64,000 nt of DNA from Paenibacillus sp. HW567. Its GTDB lineage: Bacteria; Bacillota; Bacilli; Paenibacillales; Paenibacillaceae. Made by a program: the position numbers and the translations under genes. The stretch covers positions 4,104,669-4,168,668 of the forward strand of contig NZ_KB910518.1 of assembly GCF_000374185.1 (NCBI RefSeq), written 5' to 3'. Under the pieces are notes generated by a model. The model did no database searches and was not told the DNA's origin. It saw only the letters and a program-made list of their open reading frames with translations. Shown one piece after another: positions 1 through 7,727 of this stretch; the stretch's first letter is position 1; the number at the start of each line of letters is the position of its first letter.

Positions 1-1
1 G

Positions 2-937
2 TTCGGGCTGAAGCCGACACGCGGACGCACGCCGGTAGGGCCGGGGGTCGGCCGCCAGTGGCAGGGTGCCTCCATCGACTTCGCGTTGACGCGGTCGGTG
101 CGCGACAGCGCAGCGATGCTTGATCTGCTGCAGACCTTGCAGCCGGAGGCCGCTTTCCAGACCCCGCTGTATCCCGGGGTATATCTGGACGATCTCCCGA
201 AGCCCATGCAGAGGAAGCTGCGGATTGCATTCACGACGGCCTCTCCGGTCGGAACGCCCGTCGCAGCAGAAGCTGTAACAGCCGTGTTAAAAACCGTAAA
301 GTGGCTGCAGGCAGAGGGACATGAGGTGGAAGAAAGGCTGAGCCCGGTAAACGGTGTGAGGCTGATGGAGAATTATTATACGATGAATGCCGGAGAAGTG
401 GCGGCGATGTTCCAATCGCTGGAGAGCGGACTAGGCCGCAGCATTAAGGCAAGTGAGGTTGATATCGTAACCTGGGTGCTGGGTGAAGCGGGCAAGAAGG
501 TCACCGCAGCCGAATTTGTGCACAGTCTGAACGAATGGGACGTAGCTGCCGCGCAAATGGCGGCTCTGCTGGGACGCTACGACCTCTATATCACGCCTGC
601 CAATGCCAATTCCGCGCCCAAGGTCGGGGAGCTTACCCAGCAGCCGGAGGAAATTGATAATCTGCTGCACGTAAGCGGGCTGCCCAAGGAAGAGCAGCGG
701 AGGATGATCTATGAAATGTTCGAGCCCAGCCTGACTTACACCCCTTTCACGCAGCTTGCCAATCTGACCGGCCAGCCGGCGATGAGTGTGCCGGTACACC
801 TTACACCGGAAGGACTGCCCATCGGCGTCCAGGTTATGGCTTCCAAGGGCCGTGAGGAGCTGCTGCTGCAGCTTGCCGCCCAGCTTGAGCAGTCGGAGCT
901 GTGGGTGGGCATGAAGGGCAATCCGCTATTTCCTTGA
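2..937 (+). CDS. Amidase family protein, 3' part only (5' end outside window)
   Basis: The reading frame is open from the first bases of the window, so the TTG at 86 is not a real start. The first visible residues read GLKPTRGRTPVGP and then a segment with GASIDFALTRSVRDSA. This is typical of the amidase-signature family just after the catalytic Ser-Ser-Lys core, which must lie upstream of the window. The C-terminus (PAMSVPVHLTPEGLPIGVQ) is the usual end of the family. The most likely role is hydrolysis of a linear or cyclic amide. Gatam-type amidases and 6-aminohexanoate cyclic dimer hydrolases both share these features, and the substrate cannot be read from the sequence. It ends in TGA and is followed by a repeat-rich gap. 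Confidence 0.85.
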   Translation, partial: FGLKPTRGRTPVGPGVGRQWQGASIDFALTRSVRDSAAMLDLLQTLQPEAAFQTPLYPGVYLDDLPKPMQRKLRIAFTTASPVGTPVAAEAVTAVLKTVKWLQAEGHEVEERLSPVNGVRLMENYYTMNAGEVAAMFQSLESGLGRSIKASEVDIVTWVLGEAGKKVTAAEFVHSLNEWDVAAAQMAALLGRYDLYITPANANSAPKVGELTQQPEEIDNLLHVSGLPKEEQRRMIYEMFEPSLTYTPFTQLANLTGQPAMSVPVHLTPEGLPIGVQVMASKGREELLLQLAAQLEQSELWVGMKGNPLFP

Positions 938-990
938 ATGGAACACTAGATCAGCAGCAGGTTCTAAATCAGTGCCTTAGAACGCAGCCT

Positions 991-1094
991 TTGCGGTTCG
1001 GGGACAGAGGGGTCGTCATATCCATTGCAGTTCGGAGACAGAAGAGGTCGTCATATCCATTGCAGTTCGGAGACAGAGGGGGTCGTCATATCCG
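991..1094. repeat. Three tandem copies of a 34/35-bp repeat
   Basis: Three adjacent units start at 991, 1025 and 1060. Each begins TTGCRGTTCGG and ends GGTCGTCATATCC. Units two and three differ at only a few positions and unit one is one base shorter. Function is unknown. Confidence 0.85.
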
Positions 1095-1471
1095 TCCTCC
1101 CCTGATCCTTACGGACCGTGAAGCGCTTATTTATCCGAGAGGGGTACATTTAGCCAAGCGAACGGACCGTAAAGCGCTTATTGCCTCTTCGGCACATATA
1201 TGTGGGCTGAATGTCCGCGCATAAAGACGCTGGAGTCCGTTCACTTGCGGAAAAATGAATTCCGGTAGAGATAAGAGCCGCTCAGTCCGTTTACATACGG
1301 TTAGTCTCTTCCGATCAGGAGATGGTTCTGTTCGCAGGGCCTGATACGCCTGCGGCAGGGTCTCCACGCCCTAATCCCGTTCGGCAGCGTATTGGCACAT
1401 TCCTCTTACTCCACTTCAATTCAGGGGATACCTGGCATCTGTGATTGTATTCTCTGCAATAGAAAATATGT

Positions 1472-1575
1472 ATTTCTGCGGTAAATCTCACTCTGCTGTA
1501 TTTCGTGCAATCAATTCCCCGGATTTCGGCCCGAGAGGGCACCACCGCAGAAATCTGCTGCACAGAATACAGCAG
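1472..1575. repeat. Interlocking inverted repeats (A-B-A'-B' order)
   Basis: ATTTCTGCGGT at 1472-1482 pairs perfectly with ACCGCAGAAAT at 1544-1554. The 17-base arm at 1493-1509 pairs (15 of 17) with 1559-1575. Because the arms alternate rather than nest, an RNA could form either hairpin or a pseudoknot. Confidence 0.6.
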
Positions 1576-1727
1576 AAGCTGTCATTAGGCGGATTTGAAG
1601 ACAATCTGTTGCAGAACATACAGCAGATTATCCCGGGCAATCGCCTTTATCCCGGACAAACAACTCGCTGGACAGGCAGCCCGCCCCGGAGGCTCCAACC
1701 TCTCCGCACTCTCCACCCCCTCCAAAC

Positions 1728-2183
1728 TCAGTTCAGCGTGAGCCGCAGACACTTCATTTTGGAGTACCGGTAGCCCGCAGCCTCGTAAAAATGCAGCGCG
1801 CGCGCATTCCCGGCATCGGCGAGCAGCGTGATCCGCAGAAAGCCATTGTCCCGGGCATATTCCACAATCCCGTCCATAAAAAACCGGCCGCTCCCTTTCC
1901 CCCGCTCCGCCGCAGATATAATAAAATCCTCCAGCATGATTACGGGTCCGCCTTCAAAGGTGCTGAAGCCAAAGGCCAGATTCACCATCCCTACAACCTG
2001 CTCCTCCCGCTTCAGCAGCAGAAGCACCCCACGGTCCGGATGATTCAGAATTAAGGTGAGACCAGCTTTCTGCTTGTCGATATTGACAGCGGCGGAGAAA
2101 TCCTGCTCCATTGCGAATAGCTCGCCCAGCAGTCTGCACATGTCCTCAAGTGCCTCTGCTCCGGCTCTAGTGATCGTCAGCAT
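1728..2183 (-). CDS. GNAT family N-acetyltransferase
   Basis: A 151-residue protein beginning MLTITRAGAEALED. The frame is open further upstream, but the start at 2183 is preceded by a GGGGAGG ribosome site five bases away, and the extension has no family resemblance. The middle shows the GNAT acetyl-CoA site, EDFIISAAERGKGSGRFFMD, where R-G-K-G-S-G matches the R/Q-x-x-G-x-G/A motif. It is followed by NARALHFYEAAGYR, the conserved C-terminal strand. It probably acetylates a small-molecule or protein amine; the substrate is unknown. It lies 80 bases downstream of the marR gene on the same strand and is probably co-transcribed with it. Confidence 0.85.
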   Translation of the reverse strand: MLTITRAGAEALEDMCRLLGELFAMEQDFSAAVNIDKQKAGLTLILNHPDRGVLLLLKREEQVVGMVNLAFGFSTFEGGPVIMLEDFIISAAERGKGSGRFFMDGIVEYARDNGFLRITLLADAGNARALHFYEAAGYRYSKMKCLRLTLN

Positions 2184-2262
2184 TACAGCCTCCCCGTCCT
2201 TCCTGATTCCGTTATAATTGTTCCCAGCATAGCCGATCTCCGCGATTTCAACTGTGATTTTT

Positions 2263-2694
2263 TCAGCTCTCTTCTTCAAATGAGGCATTAAATTTCTGCA
2301 AAAGCTGCCCCAAGGCCGCTCCCTCTTCCTCGCTCCAGGCATGCAGAAGCTTCCCGATTGTGTCCTGGCGTGCAAGCCGGTTCTCCTCCAGAACCTCGCT
2401 CCCCAGATCTGTAATCTGCAGCGAAAAAGCCCGTCCATCTACCGGATCGGGGACCCGCACGATGTATGCCTTCTGTTCCAGCGCCGCCACCTGCCTGCTG
2501 ACCGTTGAGATATCGAGATGAAATTCATCCGCCAGTGCCTTCACCCCGGCAGATCCGTAAAAAGCAATTTGATGCAGCAGCAGATAAGCCGCACGGTCCA
2601 GATTGCCGATTTTTTTGTAGGTTGTCATGGAAGTCAGACGGCGGACAAGCATCGCCAGCTCCAGCTCAATCATTTCTATGGAACGTTTCTCCAT
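2263..2694 (-). CDS. MarR family transcriptional regulator
   Basis: A winged-helix regulator of 143 residues starting MEKRSIEMIELELAML. This ATG at 2694 has a GAAGGTG ribosome site eight bases upstream, while the longer frame would run through the promoter. The recognition region reads ALADEFHLDISTVSRQVAALEQKAYIVR, followed by the wing DPVDGRAFSLQITDLG, which carries the D-x-R wing typical of MarR proteins. It is transcribed away from the CBS-domain gene. A perfect palindrome in the shared intergenic region suggests autorepression and control of the neighbour (inference). The inducer is unknown. Confidence 0.9.
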   Translation of the reverse strand: MEKRSIEMIELELAMLVRRLTSMTTYKKIGNLDRAAYLLLHQIAFYGSAGVKALADEFHLDISTVSRQVAALEQKAYIVRVPDPVDGRAFSLQITDLGSEVLEENRLARQDTIGKLLHAWSEEEGAALGQLLQKFNASFEEES

Positions 2695-2739
2695 GCGGGA
2701 TGCACCTTCTTTTCTTTCGTCATTGACAATGTTCCTTCT

Positions 2740-2777
2740 ACTTGTATAATACAAGTATATACTTTCATTATACAAGT
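2740..2777. promoter_or_regulatory. Probable MarR operator
   Basis: ACTTGTATAATACAAGT (2740-2756) is a perfect 8-bp inverted repeat around one central base. A second ATTATACAAGT half-site lies at 2767-2777. They sit between the divergent marR and CBS genes, the expected place for a MarR-dimer site. Confidence 0.65.
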
Positions 2778-2813
2778 TATTTGCCGGAATGATAACTTGC
2801 GGAGGGACATTTT

Positions 2814-3269
2814 ATGAAGGCTCACGAGTTTATGATCAGACAGGTCTACAAAGTAAAGGAAGACGATACGGTGCAGACCTTTATCGAAAAATGCATTCAG
2901 TACCGGATCAGCGGCATGCCGGTAGTTAATGATAGAAATGAAATTGTCGCGTATTTGAGCGACGGTGACATCATGCGCTATATCGGCAGACATGAGGATA
3001 TTATCGTCGATTCTTTTTTTCAGATCAATGTGTTCATTGGGGATAATGACGAGTTCGAGGAACGGACACGCAGGCTGCTAAATCTGAATGTTATGGCTAT
3101 CGCCAAGAAGAAGGTCATCACCGTCTCCTGGGACGAGGATATCGAGAAAATCGCCACCATACTCGGCAAAAAGCAGATCAAAAAAGTCCCGGTGGAACGA
3201 AACCGTGTCCTTGTAGGCATTATCAGCCGCGGAGATGTGATCCGTCATACCTTCAAAACGCTGCTCTAG
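2814..3269 (+). CDS. CBS-pair domain protein
   Basis: A 151-residue protein made almost entirely of two CBS motifs. The first contains YRISGMPVVNDRNEIVAYLSDGDIMRYI and the second KKQIKKVPVERNRVLVGIISRGDVIRH. There is no fused enzyme or transporter domain. CBS pairs bind adenosine nucleotides and regulate partner proteins; the partner here is not evident. ATG at 2814 follows GCGGAGGGAC, a strong ribosome site. It is divergent from marR. Confidence 0.85.
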   Translation: MKAHEFMIRQVYKVKEDDTVQTFIEKCIQYRISGMPVVNDRNEIVAYLSDGDIMRYIGRHEDIIVDSFFQINVFIGDNDEFEERTRRLLNLNVMAIAKKKVITVSWDEDIEKIATILGKKQIKKVPVERNRVLVGIISRGDVIRHTFKTLL

Positions 3270-3295
3270 CATCGCATACTCTTAGATCGGCAATG

Positions 3296-3355
3296 GGCCC
3301 CGGCTTCCTGATCGTCTATTCCAGGCCATAGAGCTTGTACGCTCCAGCCGGGGCC
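3296..3355. terminator. Inverted repeat between convergent genes
   Basis: GGCCCCGGCT (3296-3305) pairs perfectly with AGCCGGGGCC (3346-3355) across a 40-base loop. It lies between the convergent CBS and tetR genes. It lacks a clear T-run, so its role as a terminator is uncertain. Confidence 0.4.
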
Positions 3356-3367
3356 ACCCCCTCCGCC

Positions 3368-3970
3368 TTACTCCGCAGCCTCCTGTCCGCACAGCCCGTA
3401 GAAAAAAATATGAAACAGCTCCTCCAGAAACCTCTCCTTGTCCTCATGCTTCTCTACACTGTCCAGCATTTCTCCCGAGCTTTTGATATACATCTGGATC
3501 ACCAGCAGCACCGCTTCTACGGAAACCTTCGGCGAAATTTCCCCGCCCGCTTTGCCTTCCTCTACCATTTGAACCATCAGGGGCACGAGCCGGTCATCAT
3601 ATTGCTGCTGAATATACTGATACATAACGAGATCGTCGATCATGAGCTGTTTGACGAGCGCCGGCGGCAGACTGGAGTAGGTTTCCTTATCCTTTACAAT
3701 AAAATAAGTCATTCGCTCCTTGAGCGATTTCTTCTGCTGCATCTCTTCCTCGAACTCACGGATGGAATCCTCAATAAAAGCCTTAAAGGACTCGCCGATC
3801 AGCGCCTCCTTGCTGCCAAAATAATTGTAAATCGTCACCTGAGACACACTCGCCGCCTTGGCAATATCCGCAATCCGCAGCCGCTTAACTTCCCATGTCT
3901 TCAGCAGCTCCATTGTCGTCTTCATAATTTTGTCTTTGATCAAAGCCGATCTTTTCTCAAAGCCGTTCAT
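3368..3970 (-). CDS. TetR/AcrR family transcriptional regulator
   Basis: About 200 residues. The N-terminal helix-turn-helix is recognisable in RIADIAKAASVSQVTIYNYFGSKEALI, the TetR hallmark, followed by an all-helical ligand domain. I place the start at the ATG at 3970 with TTAGGGTG upstream; a GTG at 3979 is the alternative. It is divergent from an ABC ATPase/permease pair and is probably its repressor. The AT-rich 155-base spacer contains a good promoter for the ABC genes and TGAAATA-type inverted sequences that could be operators. Confidence 0.88.
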   Translation of the reverse strand: MNGFEKRSALIKDKIMKTTMELLKTWEVKRLRIADIAKAASVSQVTIYNYFGSKEALIGESFKAFIEDSIREFEEEMQQKKSLKERMTYFIVKDKETYSSLPPALVKQLMIDDLVMYQYIQQQYDDRLVPLMVQMVEEGKAGGEISPKVSVEAVLLVIQMYIKSSGEMLDSVEKHEDKERFLEELFHIFFYGLCGQEAAE

Positions 3971-4041
3971 GACTTTCACCCTAACCCGATAATATAATGT
4001 ATTATTTTGAAATATTTATCGCAAATTATTTCATAACTGTA

Positions 4042-4070
4042 TTGACTTCGTGTTATCACGCGAATATTAT
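4042..4070 (+). promoter_or_regulatory. SigA-type promoter of the ABC operon
   Basis: TTGACT at 4042-4047 and TATTAT at 4065-4070 are separated by exactly 17 bases, upstream of the ABC ATPase gene and within the tetR-ABC divergent region. TGAAATAAT and ATAATATTTCA just downstream form an imperfect inverted repeat that could be the TetR operator. Confidence 0.6.
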
Positions 4071-4125
4071 AACATATGAAATAATCAATCAATAATATTT
4101 CATTATTTTTGGCGGGGGTGGCGGC

Positions 4126-5013
4126 ATGCTGAAGGTTGAGGGGTTAAGCAAACGTTTTGCTAACGGGAGAGGCATAGACAATGTATCGTTCACTGTAAAT
4201 AAAGGCGAGGTGTTCGGGTTCCTGGGTCCAAATGGCGCGGGAAAATCAACAACCATCCGGCATATTATGGGGTTCATGCGGCCGGATCGCGGCTCCGTCA
4301 CGATTAACGGTCTGGACGTCTGGAAGGGACAGGGAACGGTGCAGAAGCTTACCGGATATTTGCCCGGCGAGATCAACTTTATTGACGGTATGACCGGCAA
4401 GGGCTTTTTGGATTTCATGGCCTCGATGCAGGGAGTGAAGGATAACAGTAAACGGGAGCGGCTGATCCAGCGCCTCCAATTCGATGTCTCCACGCCAATC
4501 CGCAAAATGTCAAAGGGCATGAAGCAAAAGGTAGGCATTGTCGCAGCCTTCATGCACAGTCCCGAAGTGATTATTCTCGATGAACCAACCTCCGGCCTTG
4601 ACCCTTTGATGCAGCGGGTATTTATCGAGCTGGTGCTGGAGGAAAAAGCCGCCGGAACGACCTTCCTGATGTCCTCCCACAGCTTTCAGGAGATCGAGCG
4701 CACCTGCGACCGGGCCGCAATTATCAAGGACGGACGTATCGTCACTGTGAAAAATATCCATGAGCTGCAGTCGATGCAGCGGAAGCTGTTTGAGGTTGTC
4801 TTCGAGACTCCCGGAGATGCCGCACATTTCGCCGCTTCCGGTCTGGAGGTAGCCTTCCATGAAGGGAACCGGGTGCAAATCGCAGTGCAGGGCAATTATA
4901 ATGCATTCACGCAGGCGCTGGGCCGCTATGCTGTCCGCAGCATAGATATCTCTACACAGAATCTGGAAGACATCTTCATGAACTATTATGATCGTGAGGC
5001 GAAGGTACAATGA
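4126..5013 (+). CDS. ABC transporter ATP-binding protein
   Basis: A 295-residue ATPase. Walker A is GPNGAGKST (about residues 35-43), the signature is MSKGMKQKVG, and Walker B is VIILDEPTSGLDP followed by the switch histidine in SSHSFQEIE. The C-terminal ~80 residues follow the pattern of CcmA/NatA-type exporters (ending LEDIFMNYYD). The stop overlaps the permease start by four bases (ATGA), so the two are translationally coupled and form an exporter. The substrate is unknown; control by the divergent TetR protein suggests a drug or toxic compound (inference). Confidence 0.93.
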   Translation: MLKVEGLSKRFANGRGIDNVSFTVNKGEVFGFLGPNGAGKSTTIRHIMGFMRPDRGSVTINGLDVWKGQGTVQKLTGYLPGEINFIDGMTGKGFLDFMASMQGVKDNSKRERLIQRLQFDVSTPIRKMSKGMKQKVGIVAAFMHSPEVIILDEPTSGLDPLMQRVFIELVLEEKAAGTTFLMSSHSFQEIERTCDRAAIIKDGRIVTVKNIHELQSMQRKLFEVVFETPGDAAHFAASGLEVAFHEGNRVQIAVQGNYNAFTQALGRYAVRSIDISTQNLEDIFMNYYDREAKVQ

Positions 5014-5822
5014 ATTTCCCACTCTATAAGGAAATGATGCGCGTGAATCTGAAGGGCATTATGAACTACGCCTGCGGCTCTGCCTTTTACATGCTGTTCA
5101 TGATCTGGCTCTATCCCGGTCTGGGCGGCAGCACGAAGGCAATAGATGAGCTTGTCCAGGCCATGCCGGAGGGGGTTGGCAGGGCGTTCGGGCTGAGCAG
5201 CAGTTTTGCGAGTGCGGAGGCTTTTATCTCCGGGGAATATTACGGCCTCATACTGGTGCTGATTCTGTCCATCGTTTGCGTACAGATGTCCACACAGCTC
5301 ATAGCCAGGCTGGTGGACCGCGGCTCTATGGGGTATCTGCTGGCTACCCCGACCACGCGTCGAAAGGTAGCGTTCACGCAGGCTATAGTGCTTGTGACAT
5401 CCTTGTTTATCATTATGGCGGTAACCCTGCTCTCCGGGTTTGCCGGAAAATACTGGTTTCTGGGCACCAAATATGCATTTGACATGGGCCGTTTCACTGA
5501 GCTCAACACCGTTGCCTTTTTGCTCTTCTTCGCCATCGGCGGGCTTTGCTTCCTGGTCTCCTGCATGTGCAACGACGAGAAGAGAGCGCTCGGCATCTCC
5601 GGGGCGATTACCTTCGGCTTCTTCACCATTGATCTACTCGGCAAAATCAGTGAAAAGCTGGACGTCCTGCGATTCTTCACCCTGTTCAGCTTCTACCGCC
5701 CCGCCCATATCGTTCAGGGAACGGCAGAGGTTATGCAAATCTCCCTCTGGCTGCTGCTGACCGGCCTCACGGCCTTTGCTGTAGGCATCCAAATGTTTCG
5801 GCGGCGGGACTTGCCGCTATAG
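5010..5822 (+). CDS. ABC-2 type transporter permease
   Basis: A 270-residue integral membrane protein with about six hydrophobic segments, for example YGLILVLILSIVCVQ, VLVTSLFIIMAVTLLSG, VAFLLFFAIGGLCFL and LWLLLTGLTAFAVGI. It has no ATPase motifs. It starts within the stop codon of the ATPase gene and supplies the membrane channel for it. The layout resembles the ABC-2 permeases paired with CcmA-like ATPases. It ends six residues after the last helix with MFRRRDLPL. Confidence 0.88.
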   Translation: MNFPLYKEMMRVNLKGIMNYACGSAFYMLFMIWLYPGLGGSTKAIDELVQAMPEGVGRAFGLSSSFASAEAFISGEYYGLILVLILSIVCVQMSTQLIARLVDRGSMGYLLATPTTRRKVAFTQAIVLVTSLFIIMAVTLLSGFAGKYWFLGTKYAFDMGRFTELNTVAFLLFFAIGGLCFLVSCMCNDEKRALGISGAITFGFFTIDLLGKISEKLDVLRFFTLFSFYRPAHIVQGTAEVMQISLWLLLTGLTAFAVGIQMFRRRDLPL

Positions 5823-5931
5823 GGTTCGGTTAGGAGGTCCCACATTGGGGCCGGTTGCATTTAGTTTAGTGCACATCGTTAGCAGTTTCCGGCGAGGCAT
5901 TAACAAATTTTATTGCTTACGAATAGTCACA

Positions 5932-5965
5932 AAGAAAGGACAGGTCCGCCGCCCTGCCCTTTCTT
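5932..5965. terminator. Bidirectional terminator
   Basis: AAGAAAGGACAGG (5932-5944) and CCTGCCCTTTCTT (5953-5965) form a 13-bp stem with one mismatch and an eight-base loop. It lies between the convergent permease and aldo-keto reductase genes. Confidence 0.75.
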
Positions 5966-6012
5966 AATAGATATGGGATAAACGCGCGATGAACTTACGG
6001 TTCGATCAAAGG

Positions 6013-6864
6013 TTACAGATCGACTCTTAAGGTGCCCAGCATCTTGGCGAATTTCGGATCGTGGTACGATAAGAAAAGACTTTCCCGCGTATCGAGGGCA
6101 GAAATTTGTTCAATATCGTCCGCGCTCAACTCAAAACCGAAAATGTCGAAGTTTTCGACGATCCGCTCTTTACGCACCGATTTTGGAATAACAACAATTT
6201 CGCGCTGTACGAGCCAGCGCAATACGACCTGGGCAACGGACTTGTTGTGTTTTTCCGCAATCGAGGTCAGCACTTCGTTACCGAACATGTTGCCCAGCCC
6301 TTCAGCGAACGGCGCCCACGACTGGTGCTGCACTCCCTGCTCTTTCATAAAAGCGGCGCTCCCGATCTGCTGGTAGAACGGGTGCGTTTCGACCTGGTTG
6401 ACGGCGGGCACGATTTCGTTATGCACAATGAGATCCATCAGACGGTCAGGCAGGAAGTTGCTGACACCGATCGCCTTGATCTTGCCTTCGCGGTACAGGT
6501 CTTCCATCGCGCGCCAAGCGCCGTAGTAATCGCCGAAAGGTTGGTGAATAAGGTATAAATCAAGATAGTTGAGCTGTAGCTTCTTCAAGGATTTGGCAAA
6601 CGCCAGCTTGGCACTCTCATAGCCGGCATCCTGAACCCAGAGCTTGGTCGTGATGAACAGTTCCTCCCGCGGAACGCCGCTGCGCTTGATCGCGCGTCCG
6701 ACCGCTTCCTCGTTCAGGTAACCAGCGGCAGTGTCAATCAGGCGGTAACCGGCCATCAGCGCTTCATATACCGCGTTCTCACATTCTTCAGCATCAGGAA
6801 TTTGGTAGACACCAAAGCCGATGATCGGCATTTTCACACCGTTGTTCAATGTTACTGTTTGCAT
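6013..6864 (-). CDS. Aldo/keto reductase (AKR5/2,5-diketogluconate reductase type)
   Basis: About 283 residues, starting MQTVTLNNGVKMP at an ATG with a GGGAGG site upstream. The family tetrad is visible: Asp in RLIDTAAGY with the Tyr, Lys in ITTKLW, and His in LYLIHQPFGD. The nucleotide-binding tail VIPKSVRKERIVENFDIFGFEL is typical of NADPH-dependent reductases. It reduces aldehydes or ketones. It is divergent from a MerR/AdhR-like gene, and a MerR-type promoter faces this gene, so it is probably induced by reactive carbonyl compounds (inference). Confidence 0.9.
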   Translation of the reverse strand: MQTVTLNNGVKMPIIGFGVYQIPDAEECENAVYEALMAGYRLIDTAAGYLNEEAVGRAIKRSGVPREELFITTKLWVQDAGYESAKLAFAKSLKKLQLNYLDLYLIHQPFGDYYGAWRAMEDLYREGKIKAIGVSNFLPDRLMDLIVHNEIVPAVNQVETHPFYQQIGSAAFMKEQGVQHQSWAPFAEGLGNMFGNEVLTSIAEKHNKSVAQVVLRWLVQREIVVIPKSVRKERIVENFDIFGFELSADDIEQISALDTRESLFLSYHDPKFAKMLGTLRVDL

Positions 6865-6973
6865 TGTAATTCCTCCCATTGTTCAAATGTAAACCGGCAA
6901 ACGGCCGCAAATTCCCGAATCGGGCACCACAGCGAGGATTTCGCTTACGGCCGATTTGCATTATAATAAGCCT

Positions 6974-6999
6974 ATCGCCTTCGTGTTACACGAAGTCAA
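6974..6999 (-). promoter_or_regulatory. MerR-type promoter with palindromic operator
   Basis: On the minus strand, TTGACT (6994-6999) is followed after 19 bases by TAGGCT at about 6969-6974. This long spacer is characteristic of MerR-activated promoters. The spacer carries the perfect palindrome CTTCGTGTTACACGAAG (6979-6995). The site points at the aldo-keto reductase gene and abuts the merR start. Confidence 0.7.
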
Positions 7000-7034
7000 G
7001 TCATATCAACACTTTATTTTCCAAGGAGGATTAC

Positions 7035-7487
7035 ATGCATACGGTCAAAGAAGCCGCCCAGATAACGGGACTCACCGAGCACGCCGTGCGCTTTTACACA
7101 GATAAAGGCCTGGTGCCAAGCCTACAGCGCAATCAAAACAACATTCGGATGTTCGACGAAGAATCAATCAACTGGCTGCATGGCGTCAAATGCCTCAAGC
7201 AATCCGGGATGCCGATTGATGTCATTAAAATGTACGTCGATCTCTGCCTCGAAGGGGATTCAACCATTCTGCAACGCTGCACACTCATGATGGAGCATAA
7301 AGAAGCGGCGCTCGCTAAGCTCGAAGAAGCCAAACTGCACGTTGCCCACTTGGAACAAAAAACCGCACTATATCAGGCCATTCTGGAGCACCGCTCTCCA
7401 GACACGACCAATCCCGGCATTTGGGACAAAATTCAGCATATGCATTGTGACGTATTTTACTCGCCCTCTGTTTCACCAGGAACTTAA
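7035..7487 (+). CDS. MerR family regulator, AdhR-like
   Basis: A 150-residue protein starting MHTVKEAAQITGLTEHAVRFY, with the AAGGAGGA ribosome site at 7022-7029. The upstream frame extension runs through the promoter and is not coding. The N-terminal HTH, with the RFYTDKGLVPSLQRNQNNIRMF wing, is MerR type, followed by a coiled-coil dimerisation helix. Cys53 in VKCLKQSGM aligns with the cysteine that B. subtilis AdhR uses to sense aldehydes (established for AdhR, inferred here). It is divergent from the aldo-keto reductase. Confidence 0.9.
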   Translation: MHTVKEAAQITGLTEHAVRFYTDKGLVPSLQRNQNNIRMFDEESINWLHGVKCLKQSGMPIDVIKMYVDLCLEGDSTILQRCTLMMEHKEAALAKLEEAKLHVAHLEQKTALYQAILEHRSPDTTNPGIWDKIQHMHCDVFYSPSVSPGT

Positions 7488-7514
7488 GTCCATAACTTTC
7501 CTATTATTTGCTTT

Positions 7515-7697
7515 TTCCAGTCGCTCCCCTGGATGGCCCATCCGATCGGGACGGCGTTCGAAGTCTTTTTTTAATGAACAGAAGGCAGCCATGTGGATAT
7601 TCTTAATCTTTAGTTCATCTTATATAGGTTGCGGGCCTCTCTCTTTTATGGCATTGTAGTAACAGGTTTAGTCGGAATTACCGGCTGTGCCTAATCG
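7515..7697 (+). pseudogene. Possible decayed SMR-type membrane protein remnant
   Basis: Translated pieces in shifting frames resemble the C-terminal half of small multidrug resistance proteins. WMAHPIGTAFEVFF is like the family's P-x-G-T-A-Y-A-V segment. FFNEQKAAMWIFLIF and GIVVTGLVGITGCA are like its last helices. Stops and frame changes separate them and no start is present. The match is short and visual only, so this is tentative. Confidence 0.3.
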
Positions 7698-7727
7698 TTA
7701 TATGTATGTTATAAGGAGAGACCCCCT

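Larger units (their letters stand above)
938..1727. other. Gene-free repeat-rich gap
   Basis: No credible gene is present; the short open frames here have no ribosome site and no recognisable product. The stretch holds a weak hairpin (GTTCTAA at 961 with TTAGAAC at 977), a 35-bp direct repeat, two copies of a CGGACCGTRAAGCGCTTATT segment near 1119 and 1162, and interlocking inverted repeats between 1472 and 1575. Confidence 0.6.

Noticed and set aside
86..937. TTG at 86 as start of the amidase
   Set aside because: The frame continues to the left edge with conserved amidase sequence, so the true start is outside the window.
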